Below are positions 7,852 to 17,884 of a stretch of DNA of 64,000 nucleotides, piece by piece (within the stretch, counting starts at the first letter, position 1; every line of letters begins with the position of its first letter). Origin of the DNA: Alteromonadaceae bacterium (lineage in GTDB: Bacteria; Pseudomonadota; Gammaproteobacteria; Enterobacterales; Alteromonadaceae); NCBI GenBank assembly GCA_014872785.1, contig WKFJ01000054.1, positions 87,902 to 151,901 of the forward strand. The letters are read 5' to 3'. The notes under the pieces were generated by a model, which saw nothing but the letters and a program-made list of their open reading frames with translations, searched no databases and was not told the origin of the DNA. Both the position numbers and the translations under genes were made by a program.

Positions 7852-8757
7852 TTATTTTAACTCTATTACCTGCACCTGAGCTGTGTCTTGTTGTGCGTCA
7901 GGGCTATCGAAAGATGGCGTGTCGAACGCAATATCGCCGTCTGCAACGGGTTTATCGGTTGTTCGAATATTCACAAAATCATACAGGTTAGGGTCGGCCA
8001 GATGAGACGGTGCAACGTTCTGAATAGAACGCGCCATGTTTTCAACACGTCCAGGGAAGCGCTTTTGCCAATCTTGCAGCATCATTTTGATCGCTTTGCG
8101 TTGCAAGTTTTCTTGTGAGCCGCAAAGATTACAAGGAATAATAGGGAACGCCATTTGCTCTGAGTACGCGGTAATGTCTTTTTCGGTCGCATATGCTAGC
8201 GGTCTGATAACGATATGTTCACCATTATCACTTACCAGTTTGGGCGGCATACTTTTCAGTTTTCCACCGTGGAACATGTTTAGAAAAAGGGTTTCGAGCA
8301 TGTCATCTCTATGGTGACCTAGCGCGATTTTAGTTGCGCCGAGTTCCTTAGCGGTTCTATATAAAATACCGCGACGCAATCGTGAACACAGGGAACAGGT
8401 TGTCTTACCTTCAGGAATTTTGTCTTTGACAATCGAATAGGTGTCTTCTTCTACAATGCGATAGTCAATGCCTAACGCTTGTAAATACTCAGGTAAAACG
8501 TGCTCCGGAAAACCGGGCTGTTTTTGATCTAGGTTGACAGCGATTATATCAAAATGAATGGGCGCTATTTTTCTCAAAAACATTAAGATATCTAGCATGG
8601 TATAGCTGTCTTTACCACCTGAAAGGCAAACCATCACCTTGTCGCCATCTTCAATCATATTAAAGTCAGCTATAGCTTTACCTACGCAGCGACGCAGTCG
8701 CTTTTGCAGTTTGTTAAAGCTGTATCGCTGTTTTGATTGAGAAGTCGCCGTACTCAT
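7852..8757 (-). CDS. ttcA: tRNA 2-thiocytidine(32) synthetase TtcA
   Basis: The 301-residue protein adenylates and thiolates C32 of certain tRNAs. The PP-loop SGGKDS is visible near residue 45. The two CxxC pairs that, with the Fe-S cluster, define TtcA are present as [10 protein letters not shown] and CNLCGSQEN. The length is normal, with a slightly extended acidic C-terminus. It lies downstream of uspE with a terminator between, matching the fnr-uspE-ttcA order of Shewanella and relatives. Confidence 0.95.
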   Translation of the reverse strand: MSTATSQSKQRYSFNKLQKRLRRCVGKAIADFNMIEDGDKVMVCLSGGKDSYTMLDILMFLRKIAPIHFDIIAVNLDQKQPGFPEHVLPEYLQALGIDYRIVEEDTYSIVKDKIPEGKTTCSLCSRLRRGILYRTAKELGATKIALGHHRDDMLETLFLNMFHGGKLKSMPPKLVSDNGEHIVIRPLAYATEKDITAYSEQMAFPIIPCNLCGSQENLQRKAIKMMLQDWQKRFPGRVENMARSIQNVAPSHLADPNLYDFVNIRTTDKPVADGDIAFDTPSFDSPDAQQDTAQVQVIELK

Positions 8758-8807
8758 AGTGTTGTTTGCTATTTAACCATTTATTTGAGAGGCGCGGATT
8801 ATAAAGC

Positions 8808-8842
8808 AAAAGGCGGCTTTTACAAAATTAACGCCGCCTTTT
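8808..8842 (-). terminator. Rho-independent terminator after uspE
   Basis: AAAAGGCGGC pairs with GCCGCCTTTT around a 15-base loop. On the minus strand the stem ends in TTTTGC, directly after the uspE stop codon. Confidence 0.8.
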
Positions 8843-8849
8843 GTATCAT

Positions 8850-9776
8850 TTAACGCTGAATAGGGGAGACAAAGTTTTCCGGTTTTAATGCAAGCACGTC
8901 GCAGTCAAGCATATCAATGATATGTTCAGCAGTGTTACCAATTAGCGCGGCTGAGATGCCTTGGCGTCCTACCGTACCTATTATTACTAATTCTGCGTCT
9001 AAATCCTTAGCAACGACAGGAATAACATCCTCTGGCAAGCCTTCTTTTACATGGCAGTTTTCAGGTGCAATTTGTTTTTCCGTTGCGAGTTTTTCAACAC
9101 ACTGTTCGTGATAGGTTTTAACTGATTCGTTGTAACTTTGTGGATCGAACTCTGGGATTTCAATCGCGATGTTTACTGGGGTGCCAGGAAACGAGTTGAC
9201 TATGTGCACGTTTGACTTCAGCAAGCTAGCCATTTCATGACATTGATCAATGATTCGATTGTTCAGACTTTGATGGTCTGCATCTTCGGTACCGGCATTG
9301 ACGCATCCGAGGATCTGTCCGTTTTCAGGCCAGTCATGCTCTTTTACTAACAAAACACTAACGGGAGCTTTTCTCAATAAATGCCAATCAGTAGGGGTGA
9401 AAATCACCGATTTTAACGTGTCATGTTTGGCTGTACCTTTAACAATTAGGTCGTATCCGCCCTCGATAGTTTCTAAGATAATGCTCTCGTAGGGACGATT
9501 GTGCCAAACTACTTTTATTTCGAGCGGAATTTCTGATGAGTCAGAATTTAATACTTCTGATAACCAATCGATGCGATCATCAACCATAGCCTGGCGCATT
9601 GTTTCGCGCTCTTCTACCGACAACATTGTGGTCATGTCATAGGAAAAGTCATAAATACTCAGAAATGCTGTCACGCTTGCGCCAGATTTTTGAGCTATTT
9701 CCATAGCTCTGGCGAGCGACTTTTGATTTTCTTCAGCAGGGTCTATAACTGCGAGGATTTTATTGAACGAAGCCAT
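8850..9776 (-). CDS. uspE: Universal stress protein E, tandem Usp domains
   Basis: A 308-residue cytoplasmic stress protein made of two Usp domains (about 3-150 and 155-300). The second ends in the nucleotide-site-like GTVGRQGISAALIGNTAEHIIDMLDCDVLALKP. The ATG at 9776 was chosen because GGAGAG lies just before it and because UspE proteins start M-x-x-F-x-K-I-L-A-V-I-D. An FNR box is centred about 73 bases before the start, so anaerobic induction is expected. It sits between fnr and ttcA on the same strand. Confidence 0.93.
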   Translation of the reverse strand: MASFNKILAVIDPAEENQKSLARAMEIAQKSGASVTAFLSIYDFSYDMTTMLSVEERETMRQAMVDDRIDWLSEVLNSDSSEIPLEIKVVWHNRPYESIILETIEGGYDLIVKGTAKHDTLKSVIFTPTDWHLLRKAPVSVLLVKEHDWPENGQILGCVNAGTEDADHQSLNNRIIDQCHEMASLLKSNVHIVNSFPGTPVNIAIEIPEFDPQSYNESVKTYHEQCVEKLATEKQIAPENCHVKEGLPEDVIPVVAKDLDAELVIIGTVGRQGISAALIGNTAEHIIDMLDCDVLALKPENFVSPIQR

Positions 9777-9842
9777 ACATCTCTCCAAACTGATTACACA
9801 TCTTTAATAAGTGTAGTCTATGCTCACGCTGGCGAGATGTTT

Positions 9843-9856
9843 TTGAGCTGGATCAA
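9843..9856 (-). promoter_or_regulatory. FNR box upstream of uspE
   Basis: On the minus strand the site reads TTGATCCAGCTCAA, one base off the TTGAT-N4-ATCAA consensus. A TAGACT -10-like hexamer lies about 24 bases further on, so the spacing fits a class II (-41.5) FNR-activated promoter. Confidence 0.65.
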
Positions 9857-9875
9857 ATGTTCTGTAGGTTAGCTT

Positions 9876-10610
9876 TTAACTCGCGGCACAGGCAGGGCTA
9901 AAGGTTTTACTTTTTGCTTCAATTGCCGCGCCGTCAAGAATTTTAATTGACTTACCTTCAGCTTCAATCAATCCTTCTTTACTGAATTTAGAAAACAATC
10001 GGCTCACTGTTTCAACGGTTAAACCGAGGTAGTTACCAATATCAGAGCGCGGCATCGTTAGTCTAAACTCCAACTTAGAAAACCCACGAGATGAAAAACG
10101 CAGTGAGAGTGAGTGAATAAAATAGGCTATGCGCTCCTCAGCAGTACGTTGATTAAGCAACATAAACATCTGCTGGTCTTCTTTGATTTCTGCACTCATT
10201 AAACGCAAAATTTGATGGCGTAACGCGGGGACGGAGTCTGATAAGTCGTCAAGTGTTGAGTAGGGTATTTCACAAACCATTGAAGTTTCCATCGCCTGTG
10301 CAACGGTAGGGTGCACCTTTTCACCCAAGGCATCAAAGCCAATGATCTCACCCGGCAAATGAAATGCTGTAATTTGCTCTTCGCCATCTGAATTGATGGA
10401 GTATGATTTGAAGCTACCGCTGCGAACTGCGTACAGAGACTGCAGTTTGTCACCCGCTTGGAATAGGCGTTGAGCTTTCTGGTAGGGCTGTTTGCGTTTG
10501 ATAATTTGGTCTAACTTATCAAGCTCTTTACCATTTAAGTTAAACGGTAAACACAATTGGCTGAAACTACAGTTTTGACAATTTAAGGGGTAATGAGCTT
10601 GGGCAACCAT
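9876..10610 (-). CDS. fnr: Fnr/EtrA oxygen-sensing transcription factor
   Basis: A 244-residue CRP/FNR-family regulator. The N-terminal Cys cluster C11-x2-C14-x5-C20 and a fourth Cys in [11 protein letters not shown] match the [4Fe-4S] ligands of FNR, so it should bind DNA as a dimer when oxygen is low. The cNMP-binding-like beta-roll (about 30-150) is followed by the wHTH with [12 protein letters not shown], whose Glu and Ser-Arg contact TTGAT half-sites. FNR boxes are found next to uspE and ccoN in this window. The N-terminal length and cluster spacing equal those of Shewanella EtrA. Confidence 0.95.
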   Translation of the reverse strand: MVAQAHYPLNCQNCSFSQLCLPFNLNGKELDKLDQIIKRKQPYQKAQRLFQAGDKLQSLYAVRSGSFKSYSINSDGEEQITAFHLPGEIIGFDALGEKVHPTVAQAMETSMVCEIPYSTLDDLSDSVPALRHQILRLMSAEIKEDQQMFMLLNQRTAEERIAYFIHSLSLRFSSRGFSKLEFRLTMPRSDIGNYLGLTVETVSRLFSKFSKEGLIEAEGKSIKILDGAAIEAKSKTFSPACAAS

Positions 10611-10656
10611 AAAAATTTATCTATCAACTAACGACCTTGTTACTGGTCATATTAGC

Positions 10657-11310
10657 TTAAAGTGCATGCGAAATGCTATAGATAGCGAATAACAAAATTA
10701 GCAATGCAATTAGCTGTTTTGTCTGGTTTTTTTGTAATACTGCTTTGACCTGGTTAGCGCTGAATGCGACCAAAAGCGTTGATGGTAGTGTACCTAACCC
10801 AAAAAATAGCATTTGCAACGCACCGTTAGTACTGTTGCCTGCCGCAACACTCCAGGTCTGAGCAGAGTATACCAAGCCACAGGGCAGCCAACCCCAGATA
10901 ATGCCATAGGGTATAGCGTGAACGGGGCTTTTAAAGGGTATAAATCGTTTTCCTAGCGGAGATAAGCGTTGCCAGAATTTAGCCCCCCATTTTTCTAAAT
11001 GGCTTAACACTTTCCACCAACCGGATATGTATCCTGCTAGTGCAACGAGAAATAATCCACTGATAAGGTTTAACCAGCGAATTCCATCTCCAGTTAAATG
11101 TGTGAAAATACTTCCAAGATAACCGGCAAGCGCACCAGCGAGGGTATAACTGGCTATTCGGCCAACATTATAACTTAGCGCGTAGGGCAAAATAGGGCGT
11201 TGTTTAGGAATAGCAAAGGTCAAGCCGGAGATAACGCCACCACACATGGCAACACAATGAACGCTACCGGCGAGTCCAATTAAAAAGGCGGTGGCTAAAT
11301 CAATCGTCAC
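10657..11310 (-). CDS. TauE/SafE-like (DsbD-type) membrane protein of the cco cluster
   Basis: A 217-residue inner-membrane protein with about six membrane segments and the start FLIGLAGSVHCVAMCGGVISGL typical of PF13386 proteins found beside cbb3 oxidase genes. The conserved H and C in VHCVAMCGG suggest metal or thiol handling. The name sulfite exporter is historical; a role in copper delivery or oxidase maturation is more likely from context. It overlaps ccoS by 11 bases and precedes fnr. Confidence 0.8.
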   Translation of the reverse strand: MTIDLATAFLIGLAGSVHCVAMCGGVISGLTFAIPKQRPILPYALSYNVGRIASYTLAGALAGYLGSIFTHLTGDGIRWLNLISGLFLVALAGYISGWWKVLSHLEKWGAKFWQRLSPLGKRFIPFKSPVHAIPYGIIWGWLPCGLVYSAQTWSVAAGNSTNGALQMLFFGLGTLPSTLLVAFSANQVKAVLQKNQTKQLIALLILLFAIYSISHAL

Positions 11311-11482
11311 GTTTGTGGTTTTTTACGCGTTTTTCAGGAGAGATATCGTCGTCAAATAGGATACTGTGACCGTGACGTTCCAAGTCTTTGAACTGGTCAT
11401 TTTTTACCGCCCAAAAGAAGATACCAATCGCGATTGCGACGATTAATATCGCAAGGGGTATCAATACGTAAATAATATTCAT
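11300..11482 (-). CDS. ccoS: cbb3 oxidase maturation protein CcoS
   Basis: A 60-residue protein with a single N-terminal membrane helix (IYVLIPLAILIVAIAIGIFFWAVKNDQF), then the short conserved patch DLERHGHSILFDDD and a charged tail. CcoS is needed to insert haem and copper cofactors into cbb3 oxidase. It lies 6 bases after ccoI and overlaps the TauE-like gene. Confidence 0.93.
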   Translation of the reverse strand: MNIIYVLIPLAILIVAIAIGIFFWAVKNDQFKDLERHGHSILFDDDISPEKRVKNHKRDD

Positions 11483-11488
11483 AGTTTT

Positions 11489-13891
11489 CTAATTTTTAAT
11501 TAATCGAGTTGAGTTGTAGGTAACGATTATAGAACTCAAAGACATCCCGATTACTGCTACCCAAGGTGCAAGCCATCCTGATACTGCAAAAGGTAACACG
11601 AGTAGATTGTATCCAACAGCCCAACCAATATTTTGTTTTACCGTTTTTATTGTGTCTTTTGAAACGCTGAATAAGTCTTTAAGCTTCTCTATTTTTGACG
11701 CAACCATGACAACATCAGCAGATGCTTGAGCAAAGTCAGAGGCGCCTGTTACTGCCACTGACACATTAGCTGAAGCCATCACTGGGCCGTCATTTACGCC
11801 GTCACCAACCATCATAACTGAGTGCTGCTCTTGCAAATTACGCATAGTTGTAAGCTTCTCGTTAGGTGATTGCTGTGCAAAGAAGCTCTTTATGCCAAGG
11901 GCATTAGCCGTTTGTGTGACTTTTGCGAGGTGATCACCACTAAGTAATACAGACTCTTTATCTAATGACGCTAATAAATCAAATGCACCGGGTTTGATTT
12001 CATCAACTAGGGTGAAGCCCGCTAGAATGCTTACTTTCGAAGGTTCTTTAGTCATTGTTGAATACGTAGCCAAATAAACGTCGTCAGTAACAGATATAGA
12101 GTTTAAATTAGTCGCTCCTTCAGGCAGTTTACCAATGAAGTAACGTGTCCCTTGAATGGTACCTGTTATACCAGTACCGACGGTAACTTCCACCTCTTCA
12201 GCTTTTAAAATCGTTGGCTGTTTAAATGCTTTTGCGATGGGGTGCTCACTATTGTTCTCAAGTGCCGCTGCCAATTCCAAGATTTTATTGTCGCTAAACT
12301 CACTGTAATTATTTAAGCCTGAGAGTTGAGGTGAGCCTATCGTCAGGGTGCCGGTTTTATCAAATACGACTCTGTCTATATTGTTGATTTGCTCAAGAGC
12401 GTCGGCTTTTTTAATTAAAAATCCCAGTTTGTTTATTTGTGCCATTGCACAGCTAAATGCAGTAGGCGTCGCGAGTCCAAGTGCGCAAGGGCAGGTTGCC
12501 ACCAACACTGAAACCGTTATCCAAAGTGCTTCGCTTGGCGCGTTAATACTCCAAAAAATATATGTGCACAGGGAGATCAATAAAACCACGGATACGAAAT
12601 AACTGGAAAACTTGTCGGTCGTTAAGGCTATTTTGGGCTTACTGCTAAGTGCCAGCTCTTGTAACTTTACAATGCGGTTAATAGTCGAATCTTTTAAAGA
12701 GTTAGACGCCCTTACCACGGTTGGATTCGCCACGTTGATACTTCCGCCAATCACGGCACTGCCCTCTGGCTTTGCGACGGGCAGCGATTCTCCGGTGATG
12801 ATGGCTTCGTTAGCTTCGGTAGAACCATTGACTATTTCGCCATCAACAGGGAACTGCTCACCAGTGAGCACCTGATGCAGTTGACCCGGCTTTAAAATCT
12901 TTGCTGGAACTTCGGTTGTAACCTGTTCATCACTTATCAAGCGCGCTTTAACGGGTACTACGTTGATCAGGTTGTTACTTATCTCGAGAGCCTTTTCTCT
13001 GCCTTTGTGCTCAAACAGTCTGCCAATTAACAACAAAAAAATGAACATACATATGGACTCAAAAAATACTTCACCTTGGCCATCGAAGGTTGCCCACGCG
13101 CTGCCGGTAAAAGTAGTGAGTATTGCAATAGAAATAGGAAGATCCATATTCAGCTGCTTTGCTGCCAATCCATTTAACGCACTTGAGATAAAAACGGATC
13201 CTGAATAGATAACCACAGGTGTGGTCAGTACTAAACTAACCCAGTGTAAAAATTGTTTGGTTTCTTCGTCTAAATTACCAAACACACCGAAATACAATGC
13301 GAAAGCCAGCATCATAACCTGCATTGTCATAATGCCCGCTAGACCTAGCTTTTTAAGAAACCTTTTATGTTCTGATTGGAAAATCTGTTCGTGTTTGTCT
13401 GGGCTGAATGGCAGTGCTTTATAGCCAATGGTCTCTATTGTGCTGAGAATACTACTTAAAGGGAGTACCTCAGCATTCCATTTAATGGTTGCTCGGTGAG
13501 CCGATACATTTACACCGACCTGGGCAATGGCTTGGTGTTTTATCAGCTGTTTTTCAATCAACCAACCACAAGCCGGGCAGTTAATACCTTCTATGGTTAA
13601 TTGGATTTCTGAGAGCTTATCGTCTTTGCTAACAAAGTCTTCCTGCAATTCAGGCGAGTCGTACAACGCGAATGCGTTGCGCAGTTGTTCCGGCACTAAG
13701 TCTGACTTTTCTGCAACCTCAGTACGATAAGTGTAATAATCTTGAAGACCATTCTCGACGATGGCGTCTGCAACCGATAAACAACCTGGACAACAGAATT
13801 CCCGCTCTTCACCGAGTAGGTGTTGCGTGTGACCTTTTTCTTCGACCGGAGTATTACAGTGAAAACAATGTTCAGATTCTATGTGCAGCAT
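11489..13891 (-). CDS. ccoI: Copper-exporting P1B-type ATPase CcoI
   Basis: An 800-residue heavy-metal P-type ATPase. It carries an N-terminal Cys-rich metal domain (CFHCNTP, CCPGC), an HMA domain with CPAC at 105-108, the membrane CPC motif at 467-469, the phosphorylated Asp in DKTGTLT (D511), and the hinge motif GDGVNDGPVMA. The N-terminal extra domain and the gene order identify it as the CcoI/FixI type, which supplies copper for cbb3 oxidase assembly rather than general copper resistance. It starts at the stop of ccoH (1-base overlap). Confidence 0.94.
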   Translation of the reverse strand: MLHIESEHCFHCNTPVEEKGHTQHLLGEEREFCCPGCLSVADAIVENGLQDYYTYRTEVAEKSDLVPEQLRNAFALYDSPELQEDFVSKDDKLSEIQLTIEGINCPACGWLIEKQLIKHQAIAQVGVNVSAHRATIKWNAEVLPLSSILSTIETIGYKALPFSPDKHEQIFQSEHKRFLKKLGLAGIMTMQVMMLAFALYFGVFGNLDEETKQFLHWVSLVLTTPVVIYSGSVFISSALNGLAAKQLNMDLPISIAILTTFTGSAWATFDGQGEVFFESICMFIFLLLIGRLFEHKGREKALEISNNLINVVPVKARLISDEQVTTEVPAKILKPGQLHQVLTGEQFPVDGEIVNGSTEANEAIITGESLPVAKPEGSAVIGGSINVANPTVVRASNSLKDSTINRIVKLQELALSSKPKIALTTDKFSSYFVSVVLLISLCTYIFWSINAPSEALWITVSVLVATCPCALGLATPTAFSCAMAQINKLGFLIKKADALEQINNIDRVVFDKTGTLTIGSPQLSGLNNYSEFSDNKILELAAALENNSEHPIAKAFKQPTILKAEEVEVTVGTGITGTIQGTRYFIGKLPEGATNLNSISVTDDVYLATYSTMTKEPSKVSILAGFTLVDEIKPGAFDLLASLDKESVLLSGDHLAKVTQTANALGIKSFFAQQSPNEKLTTMRNLQEQHSVMMVGDGVNDGPVMASANVSVAVTGASDFAQASADVVMVASKIEKLKDLFSVSKDTIKTVKQNIGWAVGYNLLVLPFAVSGWLAPWVAVIGMSLSSIIVTYNSTRLIKN

Positions 13892-14370
13892 TAGGGCGCA
13901 AGTGTAATAGTGCCACTATAGGGAAGACCGATGGTTTGACGGATTTTCCACGTTTCGTCTATGTCGCTTAAGGTCAATCGCCATCGACCTTCAAGACTCC
14001 GGGTTGGGTAACCCACATATTGACCTCTGGCATTTCTAGTCAACATTACTACATAGTCTTTTTCTTTGAGGGTATTGTGAAAAAAAACTAATCTTAGTGC
14101 AGTAGCATCTTTGGGTGCAGAACTTTGAAAGCGCAGTGAAACGGTTTCCTCTGAGACTTCTAATAAGCCAACGTAACCCAAATCTCGTGCGAGGTGGATT
14201 TTACTGAGGTCTTGGTTGATCCCTTTGCCTTCCTTGTAATAGTCATCTGATACCAGAGAATCTTCACCTGTTGTAGCTAGGTAAACGATTAGCACGCCCA
14301 TTGCCATAGAGGCGGCGGGCACTGCAATAAGAAACCAAGGCCAAAACTGTTTATACCATTTCTGTTGCAT
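13891..14370 (-). CDS. ccoH: cbb3 oxidase assembly protein CcoH/FixH
   Basis: A 159-residue protein anchored by one N-terminal helix (WFLIAVPAASMAMGVLIVYLA) with the FixH signature SDDYYKEGKGINQDL and a periplasmic immunoglobulin-like part. It assists early assembly of the cbb3 complex. It is the first gene of the assembly operon after the terminator that closes ccoNOQP, and is followed directly by ccoI. Confidence 0.92.
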   Translation of the reverse strand: MQQKWYKQFWPWFLIAVPAASMAMGVLIVYLATTGEDSLVSDDYYKEGKGINQDLSKIHLARDLGYVGLLEVSEETVSLRFQSSAPKDATALRLVFFHNTLKEKDYVVMLTRNARGQYVGYPTRSLEGRWRLTLSDIDETWKIRQTIGLPYSGTITLAP

Positions 14371-14391
14371 TTTATTACTTCTAAGGAAATC

Positions 14392-14420
14392 AAAAAAAAG
14401 CCTCGGGGTAAACCGAGGCT
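14392..14420 (-). terminator. Terminator between ccoP and ccoH
   Basis: The stem AGCCTCGG/CCGAGGCT with a 6-base loop is followed on the minus strand by eight T (14392-14399). It separates the structural oxidase genes from the assembly genes. Confidence 0.88.
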
Positions 14421-14439
14421 ATCTTGGAGCAAGTCGCGC

Positions 14440-15390
14440 TTATTTGTGCGACAAGCTGTATACGTACGCTGAAACCACGTGGATCTTTTCTTCGCCTAAA
14501 CGTTCGTCAAACGCTGGCATAACGCCGTTTCTTCCATAGTTTAGCGTTTCAGTCACTGCGCGTTTACTGCCGCCATATAGCCAAATGATATCTGTGAGGT
14601 TCGGGGCACCGAGTTGCTGATTACCTTTGCCATCTTGACCGTGGCATGCCGCACACATTGCGAAACGAGCTTGGCCTTTATCAGCGAGTTGTTGATTCAC
14701 CGAGCGTCCACTTAAGCTAAGCGTATACTCAACAACCTCTTCAATGCCTTTTTCGCCCATAGCATCTAGCCAACCTGGCATCTGGCCTTGACGACCTAGG
14801 TGTAGTGTTTCTTTAATCTTTTCAAAAGAACCACCGTATAACCAATCATCGTCGGTCAGGTTAGGGAAGCCTGTAGCACCACGAGCATCGGAGCCGTGAC
14901 ACATTGAACAGTTTTGCAAAAACAGTCTTTGGCCAACCTTCAAAGCTTCTTCGTCTTGCAACAGCTCTTCGATAGGTTTCGCTGCGATAGCGGCGAACAC
15001 AGGATCAAATTTTTCCGCCGCAAATTCTAGTTCGCGGTCATATTGAACAATTTCACCATTCTCACGGGCGGCTGCCATCGCCGCTTTAGACTCCGCCAAT
15101 GAGCGGATATCCTGATGCGAACTCTTCCAGCCTAAAATGCCAGGAAAGTTACCGAGTCCGGGGTATAACAAGAAGTACAGTAATGCCCAAACCAAAACCA
15201 TGTAAAACATGTAGGTCCACCACTTAGGCAGGCCGTTATTGATCTCGATGATGCCATCAAACTCGTGATGCATGTCATCGCCTTCTTCAACACCTGTTTT
15301 GTTGGCTAAACACCAACGCAATAGAAAATAACAACCAACTAATGAACCTAATGAAATAACACTGATCCAAATGCTCCAAAAGCTACTCAT
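14440..15390 (-). CDS. ccoP: cbb3 oxidase dihaem cytochrome c subunit CcoP
   Basis: A 316-residue subunit with two N-terminal membrane segments and two haem c sites, CSMCH at 161-165 and CAACH at 246-250, with axial Met candidates in GQMPGW and GVMPAF. It receives electrons from the bc1 complex and passes them to CcoO/CcoN. It overlaps ccoQ by 8 bases. The two-helix N-terminus corresponds to the longer CcoP form found in many gammaproteobacteria. Confidence 0.96.
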   Translation of the reverse strand: MSSFWSIWISVISLGSLVGCYFLLRWCLANKTGVEEGDDMHHEFDGIIEINNGLPKWWTYMFYMVLVWALLYFLLYPGLGNFPGILGWKSSHQDIRSLAESKAAMAAARENGEIVQYDRELEFAAEKFDPVFAAIAAKPIEELLQDEEALKVGQRLFLQNCSMCHGSDARGATGFPNLTDDDWLYGGSFEKIKETLHLGRQGQMPGWLDAMGEKGIEEVVEYTLSLSGRSVNQQLADKGQARFAMCAACHGQDGKGNQQLGAPNLTDIIWLYGGSKRAVTETLNYGRNGVMPAFDERLGEEKIHVVSAYVYSLSHK

Positions 15391-15568
15391 TGACTGAAGA
15401 CTCCTGATTTTTGTTCTTTACGGGTTGCTTAGGTTCATCGTCGAATACTAAATTCGCCGCTTCTTCAAATCCTGCTTTGCGGTTTTTGCTAAATGCCCAA
15501 AGCACAACTCCAATGAATGATACAAACACCACTACGGTGAAAATGCTGCCGATCGTACCGTAGTCCAT
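15383..15568 (-). CDS. ccoQ: cbb3 oxidase small subunit CcoQ
   Basis: A 61-residue single-helix protein (IFTVVVFVSFIGVVLWAFSKNRKAGFEEAANLVFDD). CcoQ stabilises the interaction between CcoP and the core complex. It starts at the ccoO stop (1-base overlap) and overlaps ccoP. Confidence 0.93.
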   Translation of the reverse strand: MDYGTIGSIFTVVVFVSFIGVVLWAFSKNRKAGFEEAANLVFDDEPKQPVKNKNQESSVNE

Positions 15569-16173
15569 TATTTTAACGCCGTTCCTAATACTTGTAGGTA
15601 AGCGATCAAAGCTTCCATTTCGGTCTTGCCTTGAACCGCCGCTTTAGCACCAGCGATATCTTCATCTGTGTAAGGCACACCGAATCCACGGAACACTTCC
15701 ATTTTCTTGGCTGTTAACTCACCGTCTAAGGTGTTTTCAGCAAGCCAAGGAAATCCAGGCATGTTTGATTCTGGCACTACGTCACGAGGATTCATCATAT
15801 GGGCGAAATGCCAATCGTCGCTGTAACGACCACCAACTCGAGCAAGATCCGGACCGGTACGCTTAGAACCCCATAAAAACGGGTGTTCCCAAACAGATTC
15901 ACCGGCAACTGAGTAATGACCATAGCGTTCTGTCTCTGAGCGAAATGGTCTGATCATTTGACTATGACATCCCACACAGCCTTCGCGAATGTAAATATCG
16001 CGACCTTCTAACTGAAGCGCAGTGTATGGCTTAAGCCCGTCTACCGGTTTCATAGTCTGCTGTTGATACATAAGTGGCATGATTTCCACCATGGCACCAA
16101 AGCTGATTGCGATGAGTACGAATACAGCAAGTAGGCCAGCATTCTTTTCTACAATTTCATGTACGTTTTTCAT
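15568..16173 (-). CDS. ccoO: cbb3 oxidase monohaem cytochrome c subunit CcoO
   Basis: A 201-residue subunit with one N-terminal membrane helix and the haem c motif CVGCH at 66-70, followed by [17 protein letters not shown], which is diagnostic for CcoO. The axial Met is probably in [11 protein letters not shown]. It lies 9 bases after ccoN. Confidence 0.96.
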   Translation of the reverse strand: MKNVHEIVEKNAGLLAVFVLIAISFGAMVEIMPLMYQQQTMKPVDGLKPYTALQLEGRDIYIREGCVGCHSQMIRPFRSETERYGHYSVAGESVWEHPFLWGSKRTGPDLARVGGRYSDDWHFAHMMNPRDVVPESNMPGFPWLAENTLDGELTAKKMEVFRGFGVPYTDEDIAGAKAAVQGKTEMEALIAYLQVLGTALK

Positions 16174-16182
16174 GCTCGCTCC

Positions 16183-17631
16183 TTATGCTGGTTGCGCTTG
16201 CGCGTTGTTTTCATCAGCCGCTGAATCTGCGGTTGATTCTTTCATCGTGATAGTTTTGTACACGTTGTAGGCCATAATCACCATACCAACAACTACGAAC
16301 ACACCACCTACGAAGCGCATGAAATAATAAGGCATAGACGCTTCTAAACTCTCAACGAAGCTGTAGGTTAGGGTGCCATCGGCATTTACTGCGCGCCACA
16401 TCAAACCTTGCATTACTCCAGATATCCACATAGCGACGATGTAAATAACTACGCCTATGGTTGCTAACCAGAAATGTACGTTAACTAGCTTGATGCTATA
16501 CATGCTTTGCTTGTTAAACAGCACTGGGATTAGGTGATAGATACTGCCGATAGACACCATGGCTACCCAACCTAATGCACCTGAATGTACGTGACCAATG
16601 GTCCAGTCAGTGTAATGAGACAATGCGTTTACTGTCTTAATCGCCATCATTGGGCCTTCGAATGTCGACATGCCATAAAATGAAAGCGATACGATTAAGA
16701 AGCGAAGAATTGGGTCAGAGCGCAGCTTATGCCATGCGCCTGATAGGGTCATAATTCCGTTAATCATGCCGCCCCAAGACGGTACGAATAATACGACTGA
16801 CATCACCATGCCTACCGACTGCGTCCAGTCTGGAAGCGCTGTGTAGTGAAGGTGGTGGGGACCTGCCCAGATATATAAAGATACAAGCGCCCAAAAGTGG
16901 ATGACCGATAAACGGTAAGAATAAACTGGACGCTCTGCTTGTTTAGGTACGAAGTAATACATCATGCCCAAGAAGCCAGCCGTTAAGAAGAAACCAACAG
17001 CGTTGTGTCCGTACCACCATTGCATCATCGCATCGACAGCACCGCCGTAAATAGAATATGACTTAGTGAGTGAAACGGGCACAGCTAAACTGTTACCGAT
17101 GTGTAGGACGGCAACCGTCACAATAAACGCACCAAAGAACCAGTTAGCAACATATATATGCGATACGCGACGGATGATCATGGTGCCAAAGAAGTTGATA
17201 AGGTAAGCGACCCACACCAGCGTAATTAAGATATCAATCGGCCACTCTAGCTCTGCGTACTCTTTACCACCTGTTATACCAAATGGTAGCGTTGCTACGG
17301 CTCCGACAATAACAGCTTGCCATCCCCAGAAGGTAAAATTGGCGAGCTTATCACTAAATAATCTCACCTGTGAGGTCCTTTGAACCACGTAGTAAGATGT
17401 GGCAAATAAGGAACAACCGCCGAAGGCGAAGATGACCGCATTTGTGTGAAGTGGACGTAAACGCGAGAACGTAAGCCACGGTGTATCAAAGTTAAGGGCA
17501 GGCCAGATTAACTGAGCTGCGAGTAGTACGCCGACGCCCATGCCGACTATACCCCATATAACCGCCATAATGGCGAACTTGCGAACTATGTCGTAATTAT
17601 ATTCTGGGTGTGTTTGAGTAGCTTCACTCAT
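16183..17631 (-). CDS. ccoN: cbb3 oxidase catalytic subunit CcoN
   Basis: A 482-residue, about twelve-helix haem-copper oxidase subunit that reduces oxygen at high affinity and pumps protons. Visible ligands include H62 in RPLHTNAV, the CuB His pair in AGPHHLHY, the YGHNAVGFF motif, and the haem-ligating [10 protein letters not shown]. It is the first gene of ccoNOQP. A perfect FNR box lies about 190 bases upstream; a leader of roughly 150 bases is implied if that site drives it. Confidence 0.97.
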   Translation of the reverse strand: MSEATQTHPEYNYDIVRKFAIMAVIWGIVGMGVGVLLAAQLIWPALNFDTPWLTFSRLRPLHTNAVIFAFGGCSLFATSYYVVQRTSQVRLFSDKLANFTFWGWQAVIVGAVATLPFGITGGKEYAELEWPIDILITLVWVAYLINFFGTMIIRRVSHIYVANWFFGAFIVTVAVLHIGNSLAVPVSLTKSYSIYGGAVDAMMQWWYGHNAVGFFLTAGFLGMMYYFVPKQAERPVYSYRLSVIHFWALVSLYIWAGPHHLHYTALPDWTQSVGMVMSVVLFVPSWGGMINGIMTLSGAWHKLRSDPILRFLIVSLSFYGMSTFEGPMMAIKTVNALSHYTDWTIGHVHSGALGWVAMVSIGSIYHLIPVLFNKQSMYSIKLVNVHFWLATIGVVIYIVAMWISGVMQGLMWRAVNADGTLTYSFVESLEASMPYYFMRFVGGVFVVVGMVIMAYNVYKTITMKESTADSAADENNAQAQPA

Positions 17632-17819
17632 CGTTTACCATCTTCCACTAGTGTTATGTGTTTCGAGCAAGACTTGCAGTTATTCCACGCTTAACAATAG
17701 TTAACAATTTTGGTTTCCTCAACCTAGTGTAATTATTAATCTAAATGTCTGTTTGGTGGCTAAAAACGGGGTGATAATAATGTTTTTGTTTTAAAAAAGA
17801 TAGTTAATACAAACACCTA

Positions 17820-17833
17820 TTGATCTCGATCAA
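17820..17833. promoter_or_regulatory. Perfect FNR box between ccoN and a divergent gene
   Basis: TTGATCTCGATCAA matches TTGAT-N4-ATCAA exactly. On the minus strand a TATCTT hexamer lies about 18 bases beyond it, consistent with an activated ccoN promoter. The site is also about 58 bases before the plus-strand gene at 17885, so it could affect both. Between 17634 and 17819 I see no gene. Confidence 0.8.
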
Positions 17834-17884
17834 AAAAATAATAAGCTATTGCTAAATCCCTGATAATTAAATGTTAAATTTCTG

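Noticed and set aside
10631..10648. Hairpin GACC...GGTC before fnr
   Set aside because: The stem is only four base pairs and there is no T-run.
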